A stretch of 64,000 nucleotides of DNA, taken from assembly GCF_000308695.1 (NCBI RefSeq), contig NZ_BAGG01000093.1, positions 124,001-188,000 on the forward strand. Direction: 5' to 3'. The position numbers and the translations under genes were made by a program. Positions 28,202 through 37,638 of this stretch are shown in pieces. How positions within the stretch are numbered: the first letter of the stretch is position 1; the number at the start of each line of letters is the position of its first letter. The notes beneath the pieces were generated by a model that did not search any database, was not told the origin of the DNA, and worked only from the letters and a program-made list of their open reading frames with translations. The DNA comes from Nocardia takedensis NBRC 100417 (GTDB taxonomy: Bacteria > Actinomycetota > Actinomycetes > Mycobacteriales > Mycobacteriaceae).

Positions 28202-29424
28202 CACACACCACCTTTCGCACCGGCGAGACCAGCTGCCCTGGCCCGCTCCACCACCTGCGGGAGCACATCGAGCAGGGCGTCCACGTCGGCAGGGGTCGAC
28301 GTGTGCCCCAGGGAGAAGCGCAGCGAACCCCGCGCTTGCCAGGGCTGCACGCCCATGGCGATCAGAACATGACTGGGCGAGGCCACGCCTGCCGTGCAGG
28401 CCGACCCCGTCGAACATTCGATCCCGGCCGCGTCCAGCAGCATCAGCAACGAGTCGCCCTCGCAGCCGGGGAAGGTGAAATGCAGGTTGCCCGGCAGTCG
28501 CCGGTCGCCGCGCGCGCCGTTGAGCACCGCCTCGGGCACCGCGTCGAGAATCCGCGCGATCATCTGCTCGCGCAGCGCGCGCAGGTCCGCCGAACGCTCG
28601 GGCAGTTCGGCCACCCCCTGACGCAACGCCGCCGCCAGACCGACCGCGCCCGGAATATCCGAGGTGCCCGAGCGCAGGTCACGCTCGTGCCCGCCGCCGT
28701 GCAACAGCGGCATGCACGGCACCTGCCTGCCCAGCAGCAGCACGCCGATCCCGTGCGGACCACCCAGCTTGTGCCCGGTCAGACTCGCCGCGGCCAGACC
28801 ACTCGACCCGAAATCGACCGGGATCTGCGTGACCGCCTGCACCGCGTCGCTGTGCAACGGCACACCGAACTCCTGCGCGATCGCCGCCAACTCCTCGATC
28901 GGCTCGATCGTGCCGACCTCGTTGTTCGCCCACATGACCGTGACCAGCGCCACCTCGTCGGCGTGCTCGGCCAACTCCGCGCGCAGCACTCGCGGCGAGA
29001 CCACCCCTTCGGCGTCGACCGGCAGCCACGTCACCCGGGCGCCGTCGTACTTCTCCAGCCACTCGACCGCGTCGATCACCGCGTGGTGCTCGACCGAACT
29101 CGCCAGAATCCTGACCCGCCGCGGGTCGGCGTCACGCCGCGCCCAGAAGATCCCCTTGACCGCCAGGTTGTCGCTCTCGGTACCGCCCGAGGTGAACACG
29201 ACCTCCGAGGGACGCGCCCCCAGATCCGCCGCTATCGACTCCCGCGCCTCCTCCAACGACCGCCGCGCCGCCCGCCCCGACCCGTGCAGCGACGACGCGT
29301 TACCCGACCGCGAGAACGCGGCCGTCATCGCCTCGACCGCGGCGGACACCATCGGAGTGGTGGCCGCGTGATCGAGGTAGACCGTCTGGGGCGCACCACC
29401 GGAGCCCGAAAATGCCGACTTCAT
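28201..29424 (-). CDS. iscS: Cysteine desulfurase
   Basis: PLP enzyme of 407 residues that removes sulfur from cysteine as a persulfide for tRNA thiolation and Fe-S clusters. YLDHAATTP at the N-terminus, PLP-binding Lys219 in TGHKLGGP, His in SVEHHAV and the persulfide Cys343 in GSACTAG are all present; the short loop after that Cys fits the class I IscS type. Directly upstream of and overlapping mnmA, so its main job here is probably sulfur supply for 2-thiouridine. Ortholog of Rv3025c. Confidence 0.95.
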   Translation of the reverse strand: MKSAFSGSGGAPQTVYLDHAATTPMVSAAVEAMTAAFSRSGNASSLHGSGRAARRSLEEARESIAADLGARPSEVVFTSGGTESDNLAVKGIFWARRDADPRRVRILASSVEHHAVIDAVEWLEKYDGARVTWLPVDAEGVVSPRVLRAELAEHADEVALVTVMWANNEVGTIEPIEELAAIAQEFGVPLHSDAVQAVTQIPVDFGSSGLAAASLTGHKLGGPHGIGVLLLGRQVPCMPLLHGGGHERDLRSGTSDIPGAVGLAAALRQGVAELPERSADLRALREQMIARILDAVPEAVLNGARGDRRLPGNLHFTFPGCEGDSLLMLLDAAGIECSTGSACTAGVASPSHVLIAMGVQPWQARGSLRFSLGHTSTPADVDALLDVLPQVVERARAAGLAGAKGGV

Positions 29425-29625
29425 GACCAGTAAAGTCTAGCCGCCCCCTGCCGCCGATTATTCCCCCCTGCTCACAGCCCGCGGACAAGGGCTTTTTCAC
29501 CTCGCGCCCGCTCCTCTTCGATTCCGGACCCGCTCGTGAACGTCGGGACAACAAGGCGCATCGGTCGCATCACACGCGGGCACGATGCGGGGAATTCGGC
29601 AACGAATTGGCTAACCTGCGGGATC

Positions 29626-30393
29626 ATGATGCGGATTCTCCCGATCGCGAGTCTCACCGCCTCGGCGCTGGTCCTGACGCCCGCGCCGACCGCGCATGCC
29701 GACATCATCCTGCTGCCGCCCCACGAGAAGACCTTCGCCTCGGAAGGAGGCAGTTTCACCGTCGGCACCCACGACGAGGCGATCAATCGCATCGTCCCGC
29801 TCAACGGCGCGCCCACCAGCTACGAGGCGTTGGTCTCGAGTGTCGCCTACGGGCGTCTGGACGCGCCCGCCGAAGGCGTGCTCAAGACCGGGTACTCCGT
29901 CGGGTGCGCGGCCAAACTCGACATCGTGGTGCCCGGCATCGATCCGACCACCGAGTTCGGGCTGGAAGGCCCGCAGCAGAACTACGCGACCGAGCAGGTG
30001 GAGCGGCAAGGGTCCGAGCAGGCGCGGTCGCGCACCGTCGAGCGTTCGAGCACCGGGGAGTCGGCGGAGTCGCGGACCCAGGAGTTCGGGCGCTGGCGGG
30101 AATTCGAATCGGGGCAGGTGCAGGAGTTCAACGGCGTCACCCCCTCGATCGCGGTGGACCCCGGCCCGTTCGCCGAACTGGAACTCGCGCCGGGCGACAT
30201 CACCAATATCGATCTCACCGAGGGCAAAGCCCTGATCCCCGGCAAAACCGTCCAGATCATCATCCGCGACTTCCACATCAAGGTGGACAGCTGCGCGGGC
30301 CCGGTCACCATCCGCCAGTACACGTCCATCCAGACCCGCACCCCCGAACTCGACGACAGCGGCGCGGTCTTCGGCGAACCCCTCAAACTCTGA
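29626..30393 (+). CDS. MspA-family porin-like protein with a charged insert
   Basis: Exported protein of 255 residues (signal peptide ending TAHADI near residue 25). The framework matches MspA porins of mycolic-acid bacteria: TVGTHDEAINRIVPLNGAPTSYEALVSSVAYG, TGYSVGCAAKLDIVV, and near the end IRDFHIKVDSCAGPVTIRQYTSIQ, with the two conserved cysteines. Members form octameric outer-membrane (mycomembrane) channels. Unusual is a highly charged, Gln/Glu/Arg/Ser-rich stretch at about 108-165 in place of the usual Gly/Leu strand region, which would be expected to line or cap the pore. Start: tandem ATGs at 29626 and 29629. It diverges from iscS. Confidence 0.82.
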   Translation: MMRILPIASLTASALVLTPAPTAHADIILLPPHEKTFASEGGSFTVGTHDEAINRIVPLNGAPTSYEALVSSVAYGRLDAPAEGVLKTGYSVGCAAKLDIVVPGIDPTTEFGLEGPQQNYATEQVERQGSEQARSRTVERSSTGESAESRTQEFGRWREFESGQVQEFNGVTPSIAVDPGPFAELELAPGDITNIDLTEGKALIPGKTVQIIIRDFHIKVDSCAGPVTIRQYTSIQTRTPELDDSGAVFGEPLKL

Positions 30394-30424
30394 CCGACGC
30401 GGTTCTCTCCTGAATCGACTCGGG

Positions 30425-31492
30425 TCAGTCGGCGGGGATGTGGGGGGTGGCGTCTCGGCTGCGGCCGCGGAAGAGGGGGATGGTGCGGCGGCGGGGGCGG
30501 GGGGTGGGGTCTTCGACTCGGGTGGTGGTGGCTTCGATCCAGGTGGAGTCGGTGCTGTGCAGGGACTGGCCGGTGACGCGGACGGTGCGTTCGCAGCGGG
30601 CGGCGAGGTCGCGGCGGTCCAGGCCGGGGTGTTCGAGGGGTTCGAGGGTGATCTCGGCGACGATGCCGCGCGAGCGCAGGATGCGCAGGGCGGAGGTGGC
30701 GAAGGTGTCGTCGCCGACGAAGCCGGGCACCGAGCAGGGGGCGCCGTGGCGGTCGAGGTAGCGCAGGCGGACGGGCTGGACGTAGGCGCCCGCGTCGATG
30801 GCGGCCTGGAACAGGGCGGGGCGCATGCGGCCGTAGGCGCGGCCGCACCAGGTGGTGCCTTCGGGGAAGGCGGCCACGCGTTCGCCCGCGCTCAGGCGGG
30901 CGGCGATGGTGGCGACGACGCCGGGCAGGGCGCGCAGGCGTTCGCGTTCGATCGGGATGACGCGCACGCGTTCGGCCAGTTTGCCCAGCAGCGGCCATTC
31001 GATGAGGTCGGCGCGGGCGACGAAGCCGAGGGGCTGCACGGCGGCGAGGGCGACCACGTCGGTCCAGCCGATGTGGCCGGTGACGACGAGGACGCCGGTG
31101 TCGGCGGGGGCGAACACGACCGGTTCGCCGTCCTGCGCGCCGCGGTCGTCGCGGCGCAGGGCGGCGCCGATGTGGGTGACCAGGTCGGGCTGCGCGGGTT
31201 CGGTGACGGTCCGCGCCGCGACGCGGTTGTCGATCACGCGCACCTTGATGCCGAGGGTGCCGAGCAGGGCGCGGGAGAACTCGCGCTGCACGGCTTCGCG
31301 GCGGCCGCGCGGGGTGAGCGCGTTGACGATCGGGAAGCCGATCATCAGCCCGGCGATCTGGGTGACGCGGGCGGCCAGGCGGGCGGCGCCGACCCGGTCG
31401 GTGGTCTCGATGCAGCCGGAACCGCAGGAGCTGGACGGCATCCAGGCGTGTACGGGCTGTGCGGGTGGCGCGTCGAACACCATCGGGCTCAC
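30425..31492 (-). CDS. 1-acyl-glycerol-phosphate/lyso-ornithine-lipid-type acyltransferase (PlsC domain)
   Basis: Acyltransferase of 355 residues (Rv3026c-like). The PlsC motif HX4D is His140-IGWT-Asp145; the second-substrate motif appears as FPEGTTW, and a proline-containing motif follows (YVQPVRLRYLD). It would add a fatty acyl chain from acyl-ACP/CoA to a lysolipid at the membrane. The GTG start overlaps the stop of the upstream GNAT gene (GTGA). That pair resembles olsB-olsA of ornithine lipid synthesis, so lyso-ornithine lipid is a candidate acceptor (inference). An ATG nine bases later is the alternative start. Confidence 0.85.
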   Translation of the reverse strand: MSPMVFDAPPAQPVHAWMPSSSCGSGCIETTDRVGAARLAARVTQIAGLMIGFPIVNALTPRGRREAVQREFSRALLGTLGIKVRVIDNRVAARTVTEPAQPDLVTHIGAALRRDDRGAQDGEPVVFAPADTGVLVVTGHIGWTDVVALAAVQPLGFVARADLIEWPLLGKLAERVRVIPIERERLRALPGVVATIAARLSAGERVAAFPEGTTWCGRAYGRMRPALFQAAIDAGAYVQPVRLRYLDRHGAPCSVPGFVGDDTFATSALRILRSRGIVAEITLEPLEHPGLDRRDLAARCERTVRVTGQSLHSTDSTWIEATTTRVEDPTPRPRRRTIPLFRGRSRDATPHIPAD

Positions 31493-32316
31493 CGTCCTCC
31501 GTCGAAGCTCGCGGCCGATTCCTGGAGGCGATTCAGGTACCGCGTGTTGATGGTGTCCAGGCCGAGCAGGACGACGAAGTCGGCGACTTCGAAGTCGGGG
31601 TCGTGGGCGGGTTCGCCGCAGATCTCCGCGCCCAGACGCAGGTAGCCGCGCAGCAGCGGGGGCAGTTTGGGGCGCGAGGGGGCGGGCAGTTCGTCGAGGG
31701 TCTTGCCGTCGACGACGACCGGATTGTGCGGGTGCACGCGACGTTCCGGGTCGCTGCCGTGACTGCCGAGCAGCAGGTCGCGCACGCCGCGCACGTTCAC
31801 GCCGACCGGGTCGGCGGCGTTCTCGCGCATCGGGACCGACGCGCAGCCCATCACCCAGTCGTATCCGGTGAGCTGGATGTAGTGCAGGATGCCCGCCCAC
31901 ATCAGCGTGACGACCGACCCGTTGCGGTGGTCGGGGACGACGCAGGCGCGGCCCATCTCGACGATGCGGCGACCGACGGGGTCCATGCGCTCGAGGTCGA
32001 ATTCGGTGGCGGTGTAGTAGCCGCCCGCCGCGGTGACCTTGTCCGGGGGGAGCATCCGGTAGCAGCCGACGAAGGTGTCGGTGGCGTCGTCACGGACCAG
32101 CAGGTGGTCGCAGTGCGCGTCGAAGCGGTCGGCGTCGAGCCCGGTGCCGTTGTCGGGCATGTTGAAGCCCGGTTCGGCGGCGAACACGTCGTAGCGCAAC
32201 CGCTGGGCGGCTTCGCGGTGCTCGGCGTCGGAGGACACGACCAGCGAGTACCGAGACCGTTCCACCCCTGAATCCGTCGACCTGGCCGGGGCTGTCAACA
32301 CGGACGAAATAGTCAT
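31489..32316 (-). CDS. GNAT acyltransferase, hemolysin/OlsB-like
   Basis: Protein of 275 residues of the Acetyltransf_5 (OlsB-like) group: REAAQRLRYDVFAAEPGFNMP, VGCYRMLPPDKVTAAGGYYTATEFD, EMGRACVVPDHRNGSVVTLMWAGI. This group includes the ornithine N-acyltransferase that makes lyso-ornithine lipid from 3-hydroxyacyl-ACP. Together with the overlapping downstream PlsC-type gene it forms the two-step pathway arrangement. Rv3027c of M. tuberculosis is the equivalent. ATG at 32316 is preferred because homology begins shortly after; an earlier ATG at 32403 is possible, and neither has a strong ribosome site. Confidence 0.83.
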   Translation of the reverse strand: MTISSVLTAPARSTDSGVERSRYSLVVSSDAEHREAAQRLRYDVFAAEPGFNMPDNGTGLDADRFDAHCDHLLVRDDATDTFVGCYRMLPPDKVTAAGGYYTATEFDLERMDPVGRRIVEMGRACVVPDHRNGSVVTLMWAGILHYIQLTGYDWVMGCASVPMRENAADPVGVNVRGVRDLLLGSHGSDPERRVHPHNPVVVDGKTLDELPAPSRPKLPPLLRGYLRLGAEICGEPAHDPDFEVADFVVLLGLDTINTRYLNRLQESAASFDGGR

Positions 32317-32481
32317 ATCCGTGATGAAGCCAGCCCGAGACAGCGGTGGGGCGACCTCGAAGTAACCCCGCGATGCCGGTTCGGTGAACGAGACGATGGT
32401 CACACCGCCCGTTCACCGACCTGTGGTTTCGCGTTCGCGCCGAGGCGAAGTGGTGGCCGCTTTCGGCCTGATCCGGGCGGT

Positions 32482-33818
32482 TCAGGCGGCCAATCGCTCC
32501 GCGACGGGCCTGGATTCCTCGGTGGCGGGGTCGACCTCGTCGAAGCCCGGTCGGCCCGTGCCGATGAAGGCGACCAGCCAGGACGCGACCGCGGCGAAGC
32601 GGTTGCGGAACCCGACCAGATAGAACAGGTGCACCGCCAGCCAGGCGACCCAGGCGAGCACGCCGCGGAAGCTGATGCGCTCGTTGAGTTTCGCGACGGC
32701 GCTGAAGCGGCTGATGACCGCCATGCTGCCCTTGTCCCAGTAGACGAAGGGGGTACCGGGCTGTTTCACGCGCCGGACGATGTCGGCGGCGTGCCTGCCC
32801 TCCTGCATGGCCACCGGGGACTGGCCGGGGTAGCCGTTGAGCGAGGTCATGTCGCCGATGGCGTAGATGTCGGCGTGACCGCCCACGGTCAGGTCGGGGT
32901 TGATCAACAGCCTTCCCGCGCGGTCGGTTTCGCAGCCGGTGGCCTCGGCGAGGATCTTCGCGAAGCCGCCCGCCTGCACGCCCGCCGACCAGACCACCGT
33001 CTCGGCGGCGATGCCGCGCTCCACGCCCGCCTTGTCCTTGACGGTCACCTTGCCCGCGTCGATATCGGTGACGAAGGTGTCGACCAGGACCTCGACGCCG
33101 CCGTCGGTGAGCGATTTCTTCGCGTATTCCGACAGTCCGCCGCCGAACGGGGGCAGCACCGTGCCCGCGCCCTCGACCAGCGTGACCGAAACCTCTTGGT
33201 GGTAGTAGCGTTTCGACAGCTCTTTGAGCTGGCCCGCGACCTCGACGCCCGTCGCGCCCGCGCCGACGACCACGAAGCTGAGCAGTCGCCGCTTGCTCTG
33301 CTCGTCGGCTCCGGCGGCCTCGGCGAAGACCCGTTGGATCTGCGCGCGCAGGGTGCGAGCATCCTCGACGGTCTTGAGCGAGAACGTCTTGTCCGCGAAA
33401 TCGTCACGCCCGAAATAGGATTGCGACGCGCCGGTGGCGGCGATCAGCGATCCGTAGCGGATCCGCTCGCGCCCGCCCGCGTGTTCGTAGGTGAGTTCGC
33501 CGCGGTCGGCGTCGACGGCCACGACGGTGCCGAGGCGGACCCGCGCGCCGCGATGCTTGCGCAGGATGGTCGCGATCGGCGGGGCGATCTCCTCCGCGCC
33601 GAGGACACCGGTGGCGACCTGGTAGAGCAACGGCTGGAACAGATGCTCGGGCGTGCTGGAGATCAGCACGTAGTCGACTCCGGATTTCGACAGTTGCTTG
33701 GCCGCGGCCAACCCCCCGAACCCGATCCGACGATGACGACGTCCGCGTGGTCCATCTGTGTTCCTCCCCCGGCCGCGCTCTGCGCGACGGCCCCTTGCTC
33801 CAGTACCGGTCGTTCCAT
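32482..33818 (-). pseudogene. ndh: Type II NADH dehydrogenase, apparent single-base frameshift
   Basis: Membrane-bound NADH:quinone oxidoreductase (NDH-2) by content. From about 33711 downward the frame encodes FAD/NADH domains (VVVGAGATGVEVAGQLKEL, AIGDMTSLNGYPGQSPVAMQEGRHAA) and the C-terminal amphipathic anchor. The true beginning is in another frame: ATG at 33755 (SD GGGGAGGA) or at 33818 (SD AGGAGG) encodes MDHADVVIVGSGS, then runs out of frame. One base is missing inside the first GxGxxG motif (GSGFGGLAAAKQL expected), near 33719-33727, beside a run of six C. Either a real null allele or a sequencing error. Divergent from the LysR gene, its likely regulator. Confidence 0.75.
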
Positions 33819-33931
33819 GACAGCCTCCTAACTCTTATTGACAACCGTCATTCGGAACGCAGATATTTCATGTGTTCAGGCGCATAATAGAGATCACTCT
33901 TATCTCGATCATTCATGAATGGGAGCTTGTC

Positions 33932-34789
33932 GTGGAGCTTCGCCAGCTGACATACTTCGTCGCCGTCTGCGAGGAACTGAGCTTCAGCCGGGCGGCGAAC
34001 CGGTGCTACATCTCGCAGTCGGCGATCAGTCACCAGATCGCCCGGCTCGAACGCGACCTCGGGGTCTCGCTGTTCGAGCGCTCCACCAGGGCCGTCGTGC
34101 CCACCGACGCGACCACCCGCCTGCTACCGCTGGCCAAACAGATGCTGAGTCTGGAATCGGCGATCCGCGCGGCCGTGCGCAGCACCGGACACCGTATCCG
34201 ATTGGCCGCCAACATGTCCTTCGCGTCCCGGTCGCTGTCGGCCATCGCCGCCGCGCGCGCGGCGCACCCCGACGCGGAGATCGAATTCGTGATCAAGCCG
34301 TTCCGGCAACGCATCACCGCCGTCGCCGACGGGGACTGCGATCTGGCCCTGATCCGCGGCAGCGTCGCCCAACCGGGGCTCACGGTGGAACAGCTGTGGG
34401 TCGAGGACCTGGTCATCGCCACCACCGACGGCCATCCGCTGGCCGAACGCGACACCGTCACCCTCGCCGAACTCAGCCCCTACCCGCTGCTGCTGCCCCC
34501 GGAACAGGAACAGGTGCTGCTGCACACCGTGATCCGCACCGCGTTCGCCGACCTGCCCGTCGGCCCCACTTTCGGCCCGCCGATCCCGCCCGACCACACG
34601 GCCACGATGGAACTGATCAACCGCCCCGACGCGTGGACGGTCCTCTACGCCGACAGTCCCACCGAGGGCCTGGTGGTCCTGCGCCTGACCGAACACCGGT
34701 TGCGCATCCCCGTCTCGGCCATCGTCCGCGACGACGCCCGCCCCTCCCCCATCCTGAGCACGCTGCTGCGCACCCTGCACCGCGCGTAA
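33932..34789 (+). CDS. LysR-family transcriptional regulator
   Basis: Regulator of 285 residues: N-terminal winged helix (MELRQLTYFVAVCEELSFSRAANRCYISQSAISHQIARLERDLGVSLFER) and a C-terminal periplasmic-binding-like effector domain. GTG start at 33932 with GGGAG 7 bases upstream. It is divergent from ndh with an AT-rich 113-base intergenic region holding the direct repeat ACTCTTAT at 33831-33838 and 33896-33903, which is where LysR proteins usually bind. Likely controls ndh and itself; the effector is unknown. Confidence 0.9.
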   Translation: MELRQLTYFVAVCEELSFSRAANRCYISQSAISHQIARLERDLGVSLFERSTRAVVPTDATTRLLPLAKQMLSLESAIRAAVRSTGHRIRLAANMSFASRSLSAIAAARAAHPDAEIEFVIKPFRQRITAVADGDCDLALIRGSVAQPGLTVEQLWVEDLVIATTDGHPLAERDTVTLAELSPYPLLLPPEQEQVLLHTVIRTAFADLPVGPTFGPPIPPDHTATMELINRPDAWTVLYADSPTEGLVVLRLTEHRLRIPVSAIVRDDARPSPILSTLLRTLHRA

Positions 34790-34790
34790 C

Positions 34791-34832
34791 ACGAGTACGG
34801 CCCCGGACCTACTGGTCCGGGGCCGTACTCGT
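34791..34832. terminator. Strong bidirectional hairpin terminator
   Basis: Perfect 19-base inverted repeat with a 4-base loop (TACT), beginning 2 bases after the LysR stop and ending 15 bases before the convergent etfA stop. Arms start ACGAGTACGG and end CCGTACTCGT. Confidence 0.85.
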
Positions 34833-34847
34833 GGGTGATGACCGGGG

Positions 34848-35804
34848 TCAGCCCTTGTGGTTCTTCACCGCTTCGGTCAGCTGCGGGGCGACGTTGAACA
34901 GGTCGCCGACGATGCCGTAGTCCGCGATCTCGAAGATCGGGGCTTCCTCGTCCTTGTTGACCGCGACGATGGTCTTCGAGGTCTGCATGCCCGCGCGGTG
35001 CTGGATCGCGCCGGAGATGCCCAGGGCGACGTAGAGCTGCGGGGAGACCGTCTTACCGGTCTGACCGACCTGGAACTGGCCCGGGTAGTAGCCCGAGTCG
35101 ACGGCCGCGCGGGACGCGCCCACGGCCGCGCCGAGGGAGTCGGCCAGCGCCTCGACCACCGAGAAGTTGTCGGCGGAACCGACACCGCGGCCACCGGAGA
35201 CGACGATGCCCGCCTCGGTGAGCTCCGGACGGTCACCGGCCACGACCGGTTCGCGCGAGGTCACCTTGACCACGCCGTCTTCCTGGGCGGGCACCTCGAC
35301 GGTGACCTTCTCGCCCGCGCCCGCCGAGGCGTTGGCCTCGATCGCGCCGGGGCGCACCGAGATCACCGGCACGTCGCCGGTGGCCTTGGCGTCGACGGTG
35401 AACGCGCCGCCGAAGATGGAGTGCACGGCGGTGCCGTCCTCCTTGACGTCGATGACGTCGACGAGCAGGCCGGAACCGATGCGCGCGGCGAGGCGGCCCG
35501 ACACCTCCTTGCCCTCGGCGGTGGCGGCGACGATGACCGCGGCGGGGGCCGCGGACTCGACCAGGCCGGCGAGCACGTCGACGGTCGGGGTCACCAGGTA
35601 GTTCTCCACATCGTCGGATTCGGCGATGTAGATCTTCTCGGCGCCCGCGGCGGCCAGCGCGTCGGCCAGCTTCTCACCGGTGCCGGCCGTGCCGAGCACG
35701 ACGGCGGCCGGGGAGCCGAGAGCCTTGGCGGCGGTGAGCAGTTCGGCGCTGACCTTCTTGATCGCACCTTCGGCGTGCTCGACGAGCACGAGTACTTCTG
35801 CCAT
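34848..35804 (-). CDS. etfA: Electron transfer flavoprotein, alpha subunit
   Basis: FAD-binding alpha subunit of 318 residues. It passes electrons from acyl-CoA dehydrogenases to the quinone pool during fatty-acid and sterol degradation. The C-terminal FAD domain is clear: [93 protein letters not shown] precedes the ATG at 35804 by 8 bases. 35 bases downstream of etfB in one operon. Ortholog of Rv3028c. Confidence 0.96.
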   Translation of the reverse strand: MAEVLVLVEHAEGAIKKVSAELLTAAKALGSPAAVVLGTAGTGEKLADALAAAGAEKIYIAESDDVENYLVTPTVDVLAGLVESAAPAAVIVAATAEGKEVSGRLAARIGSGLLVDVIDVKEDGTAVHSIFGGAFTVDAKATGDVPVISVRPGAIEANASAGAGEKVTVEVPAQEDGVVKVTSREPVVAGDRPELTEAGIVVSGGRGVGSADNFSVVEALADSLGAAVGASRAAVDSGYYPGQFQVGQTGKTVSPQLYVALGISGAIQHRAGMQTSKTIVAVNKDEEAPIFEIADYGIVGDLFNVAPQLTEAVKNHKG

Positions 35805-35839
35805 GTGTGTTCTCTCCTGAGCAGTGGCGGTCGTGGGGG

Positions 35840-36625
35840 TCAGATGATCTTCTGGCCGATGAGGTACTGGGCGATCTTGGTGCCGCCGTCCCCTTCGTCC
35901 GCGATCTTCTCGCCCGCGGTGCGCGGCGGCTTCGGGGTGGAGGCGGTGACCGCGGTGCCCGCGTTGCCCACGCCCACGGTGGACGGGTCCACGCCCAGGT
36001 CGGCCAGGGTGAAGGTCTGCACTTCCTTCTTCTTGGCGGCCATGATGCCCTTGAAGGACGGGAAGCGCGGCTCGTTGATCTTCTCGGTGACCGAGACGAT
36101 CGCGGGCAGGGTGGCCTCCAGCTTGAACACGCCCTCGTCGGTCTCGCGCTCGCCGGTGATCTTCTCGCCGTCGACGGTGAGCTTGCGCAGGTGGGTCAGC
36201 TGGGGCAGGCCCAGGTACTCGGCGATGATCGCCGGGACCGCGCCCGCGCGGCCGTCGGTGGCCTCGTTGCCCGCGATGACCAGTTCCACGCCCTCGACCT
36301 GGCCGAGCGCCGAGGCCAGCACCCACGCGGTCTGCACCGCGTCGGAGCCGTGGATGGCCGGGTCGTTGATGTGGATGGCCTTGTCCGCGCCCATGGACAG
36401 GGCCTTGCGGATGGCCTCGGTGGCGCGATCGGGGCCCGCGGCCAGCACGGTGACCTCGCCGCCCTGGGCTTCCTTGATCAGCAGCGCTTCTTCGACGGCG
36501 CGCTCGTTGATCTCGTCGAGGACGGCGTCGGCGGCTTCGCGATCGAGGGTGTAGTCCCCGTCTGTCAGCTTGCGCTCGGACCAGGTATCGGGAACCTGCT
36601 TGATGAGTACGACGATGTTCGGCAT
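35840..36625 (-). CDS. etfB: Electron transfer flavoprotein, beta subunit
   Basis: AMP-binding beta subunit of 261 residues forming the heterodimer with EtfA. Characteristic segments: IVVLIKQVPDTW at the N-terminus, INERAVEEALLIKE, MGADKAIHINDPAIHGSDA, VIAGNEATDGRAGAVPAIIAEYLGLPQLTHL and EPRFPSFKGIMAAKKKEV (the signature loop). First gene of etfBA; a strong inverted repeat about 100 bases upstream may control it. Ortholog of Rv3029c. Confidence 0.96.
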   Translation of the reverse strand: MPNIVVLIKQVPDTWSERKLTDGDYTLDREAADAVLDEINERAVEEALLIKEAQGGEVTVLAAGPDRATEAIRKALSMGADKAIHINDPAIHGSDAVQTAWVLASALGQVEGVELVIAGNEATDGRAGAVPAIIAEYLGLPQLTHLRKLTVDGEKITGERETDEGVFKLEATLPAIVSVTEKINEPRFPSFKGIMAAKKKEVQTFTLADLGVDPSTVGVGNAGTAVTASTPKPPRTAGEKIADEGDGGTKIAQYLIGQKII

Positions 36626-36726
36626 CGGTCTTCGTCGACCTCCTGTTCTGGGGGCGTGTATCCGGTGGTCGCACGAGCTGTGCCGTACGTCCGTGTGAGT
36701 AGCTCGGGCGTGACACTACCCTACGT

Positions 36727-36751
36727 TAAGTTACTCGTGGGTAACTTACCC
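36727..36751. promoter_or_regulatory. Inverted repeat, candidate operator between etfBA and the methyltransferase gene
   Basis: TAAGTTAC and GTAACTTA arms (36727-36734, 36741-36748) around TCGTGG, plus an overlapping palindrome GGGTAACTTACCC (36739-36751). Size and symmetry suit a TetR-type repressor. It lies about 100 bases from etfB and 65 bases from the divergent gene, so either could be controlled. Confidence 0.5.
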
Positions 36752-36816
36752 GCTTCTCTCTCACAACACCGGTCCGGCCGATATCGTGCGCGGGCCCTAC
36801 CAGTAACGTCGGAACG

Positions 36817-37638
36817 ATGAGCGAGGCTGTGATCCCTGCCGCACTTGGCGACCCGACGGTCATGACCGCACCGGCGGACGCGAGCGGAACGCCGTCGATC
36901 GACCCGCTGCCGCTGACCGGCGAGCGGACCGTCCCCGGCATCGCCGAGGAGAACTACTGGTTCCGCAGGCACGAGATCGTCTACGCCCGACTGCTCGACC
37001 GCTGCGCCGGAAAGACCGTGCTGGAAGCGGGTTCCGGCGAAGGGTACGGCGCGGACATGATCGCGGGCGTCGCGCACCGCGTCACCGGCGTCGACTACGA
37101 CGCGAGCGCGGTCGCCCACGTGCGCGCCCGCTACCCGCGCGTGGAGATGATCCAGGGCAACCTGGCCGAACTCCCGATCGAGGACGCCTCGGTCGACGTC
37201 GTGGTGAATTTCCAGGTCATCGAACACCTCTGGGATCAGGGCCAGTTCCTGCGCGAATGCCTGCGCGTGCTGCGCCCCGGCGGCGAACTGCTGATCAGCA
37301 CGCCCAACCGGATCACCTTCTCCCCCGGCCGCGACACCCCGCTCAACCCCTTCCACACCCGTGAACTCAACGCGGCCGAACTCACCGAACTGCTGGTCGA
37401 GGCCGGTTTCACGGTGTCGCTGATGACCGGCGTGCACCACGGGCCGACCCTGAAAGCGTTGGACGCCAAGCACGGCGGCTCGTTCATCGACGCGCAGATC
37501 GAGCGCGCGCTCGCGGGCGAGGCGTGGCCCGCCGAACTCACCGCCGACGTCGCGGCCGTCGGCATCGACGATTTCGCCCTGCGTCCGGAGGACATCGACG
37601 CCAGCCTCGATCTCGTCGCCATCGCGGTGAAACCTTGA
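36817..37638 (+). CDS. SAM-dependent methyltransferase of the methylglucose polysaccharide locus
   Basis: Class I methyltransferase of 273 residues: SAM-binding loop VLEAGSGEGYGADMI, acidic strand TGVDYDASA, QGNLAELPIEDASVDVVVNFQVIEHL and the HTRELNAAELTELLVEAGF tail motif. It corresponds to Rv3030, assigned in mycobacteria to 6-O-methylglucose lipopolysaccharide (MGLP) synthesis. Its stop overlaps the TTG start of the branching enzyme (TTGA), and the third gene overlaps in turn, so the three are translated as a unit. Nocardiae are known to make MGLP-type polysaccharides. Confidence 0.9.
   Translation: MSEAVIPAALGDPTVMTAPADASGTPSIDPLPLTGERTVPGIAEENYWFRRHEIVYARLLDRCAGKTVLEAGSGEGYGADMIAGVAHRVTGVDYDASAVAHVRARYPRVEMIQGNLAELPIEDASVDVVVNFQVIEHLWDQGQFLRECLRVLRPGGELLISTPNRITFSPGRDTPLNPFHTRELNAAELTELLVEAGFTVSLMTGVHHGPTLKALDAKHGGSFIDAQIERALAGEAWPAELTADVAAVGIDDFALRPEDIDASLDLVAIAVKP

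Noticed and set aside
29476-29497. AGCCC/GGGCT hairpin followed by TTTT, like an intrinsic terminator on the plus strand
   Set aside because: No plus-strand gene ends before it; the stem is only 5 bases and it lies between divergent genes. It may be chance or an antisense insulator.
33831-33903. Direct repeat ACTCTTAT between ndh and the LysR gene as a mobile-element footprint
   Set aside because: Eight bases in an AT-rich promoter region is better explained by LysR binding or chance; there is no element between the copies.
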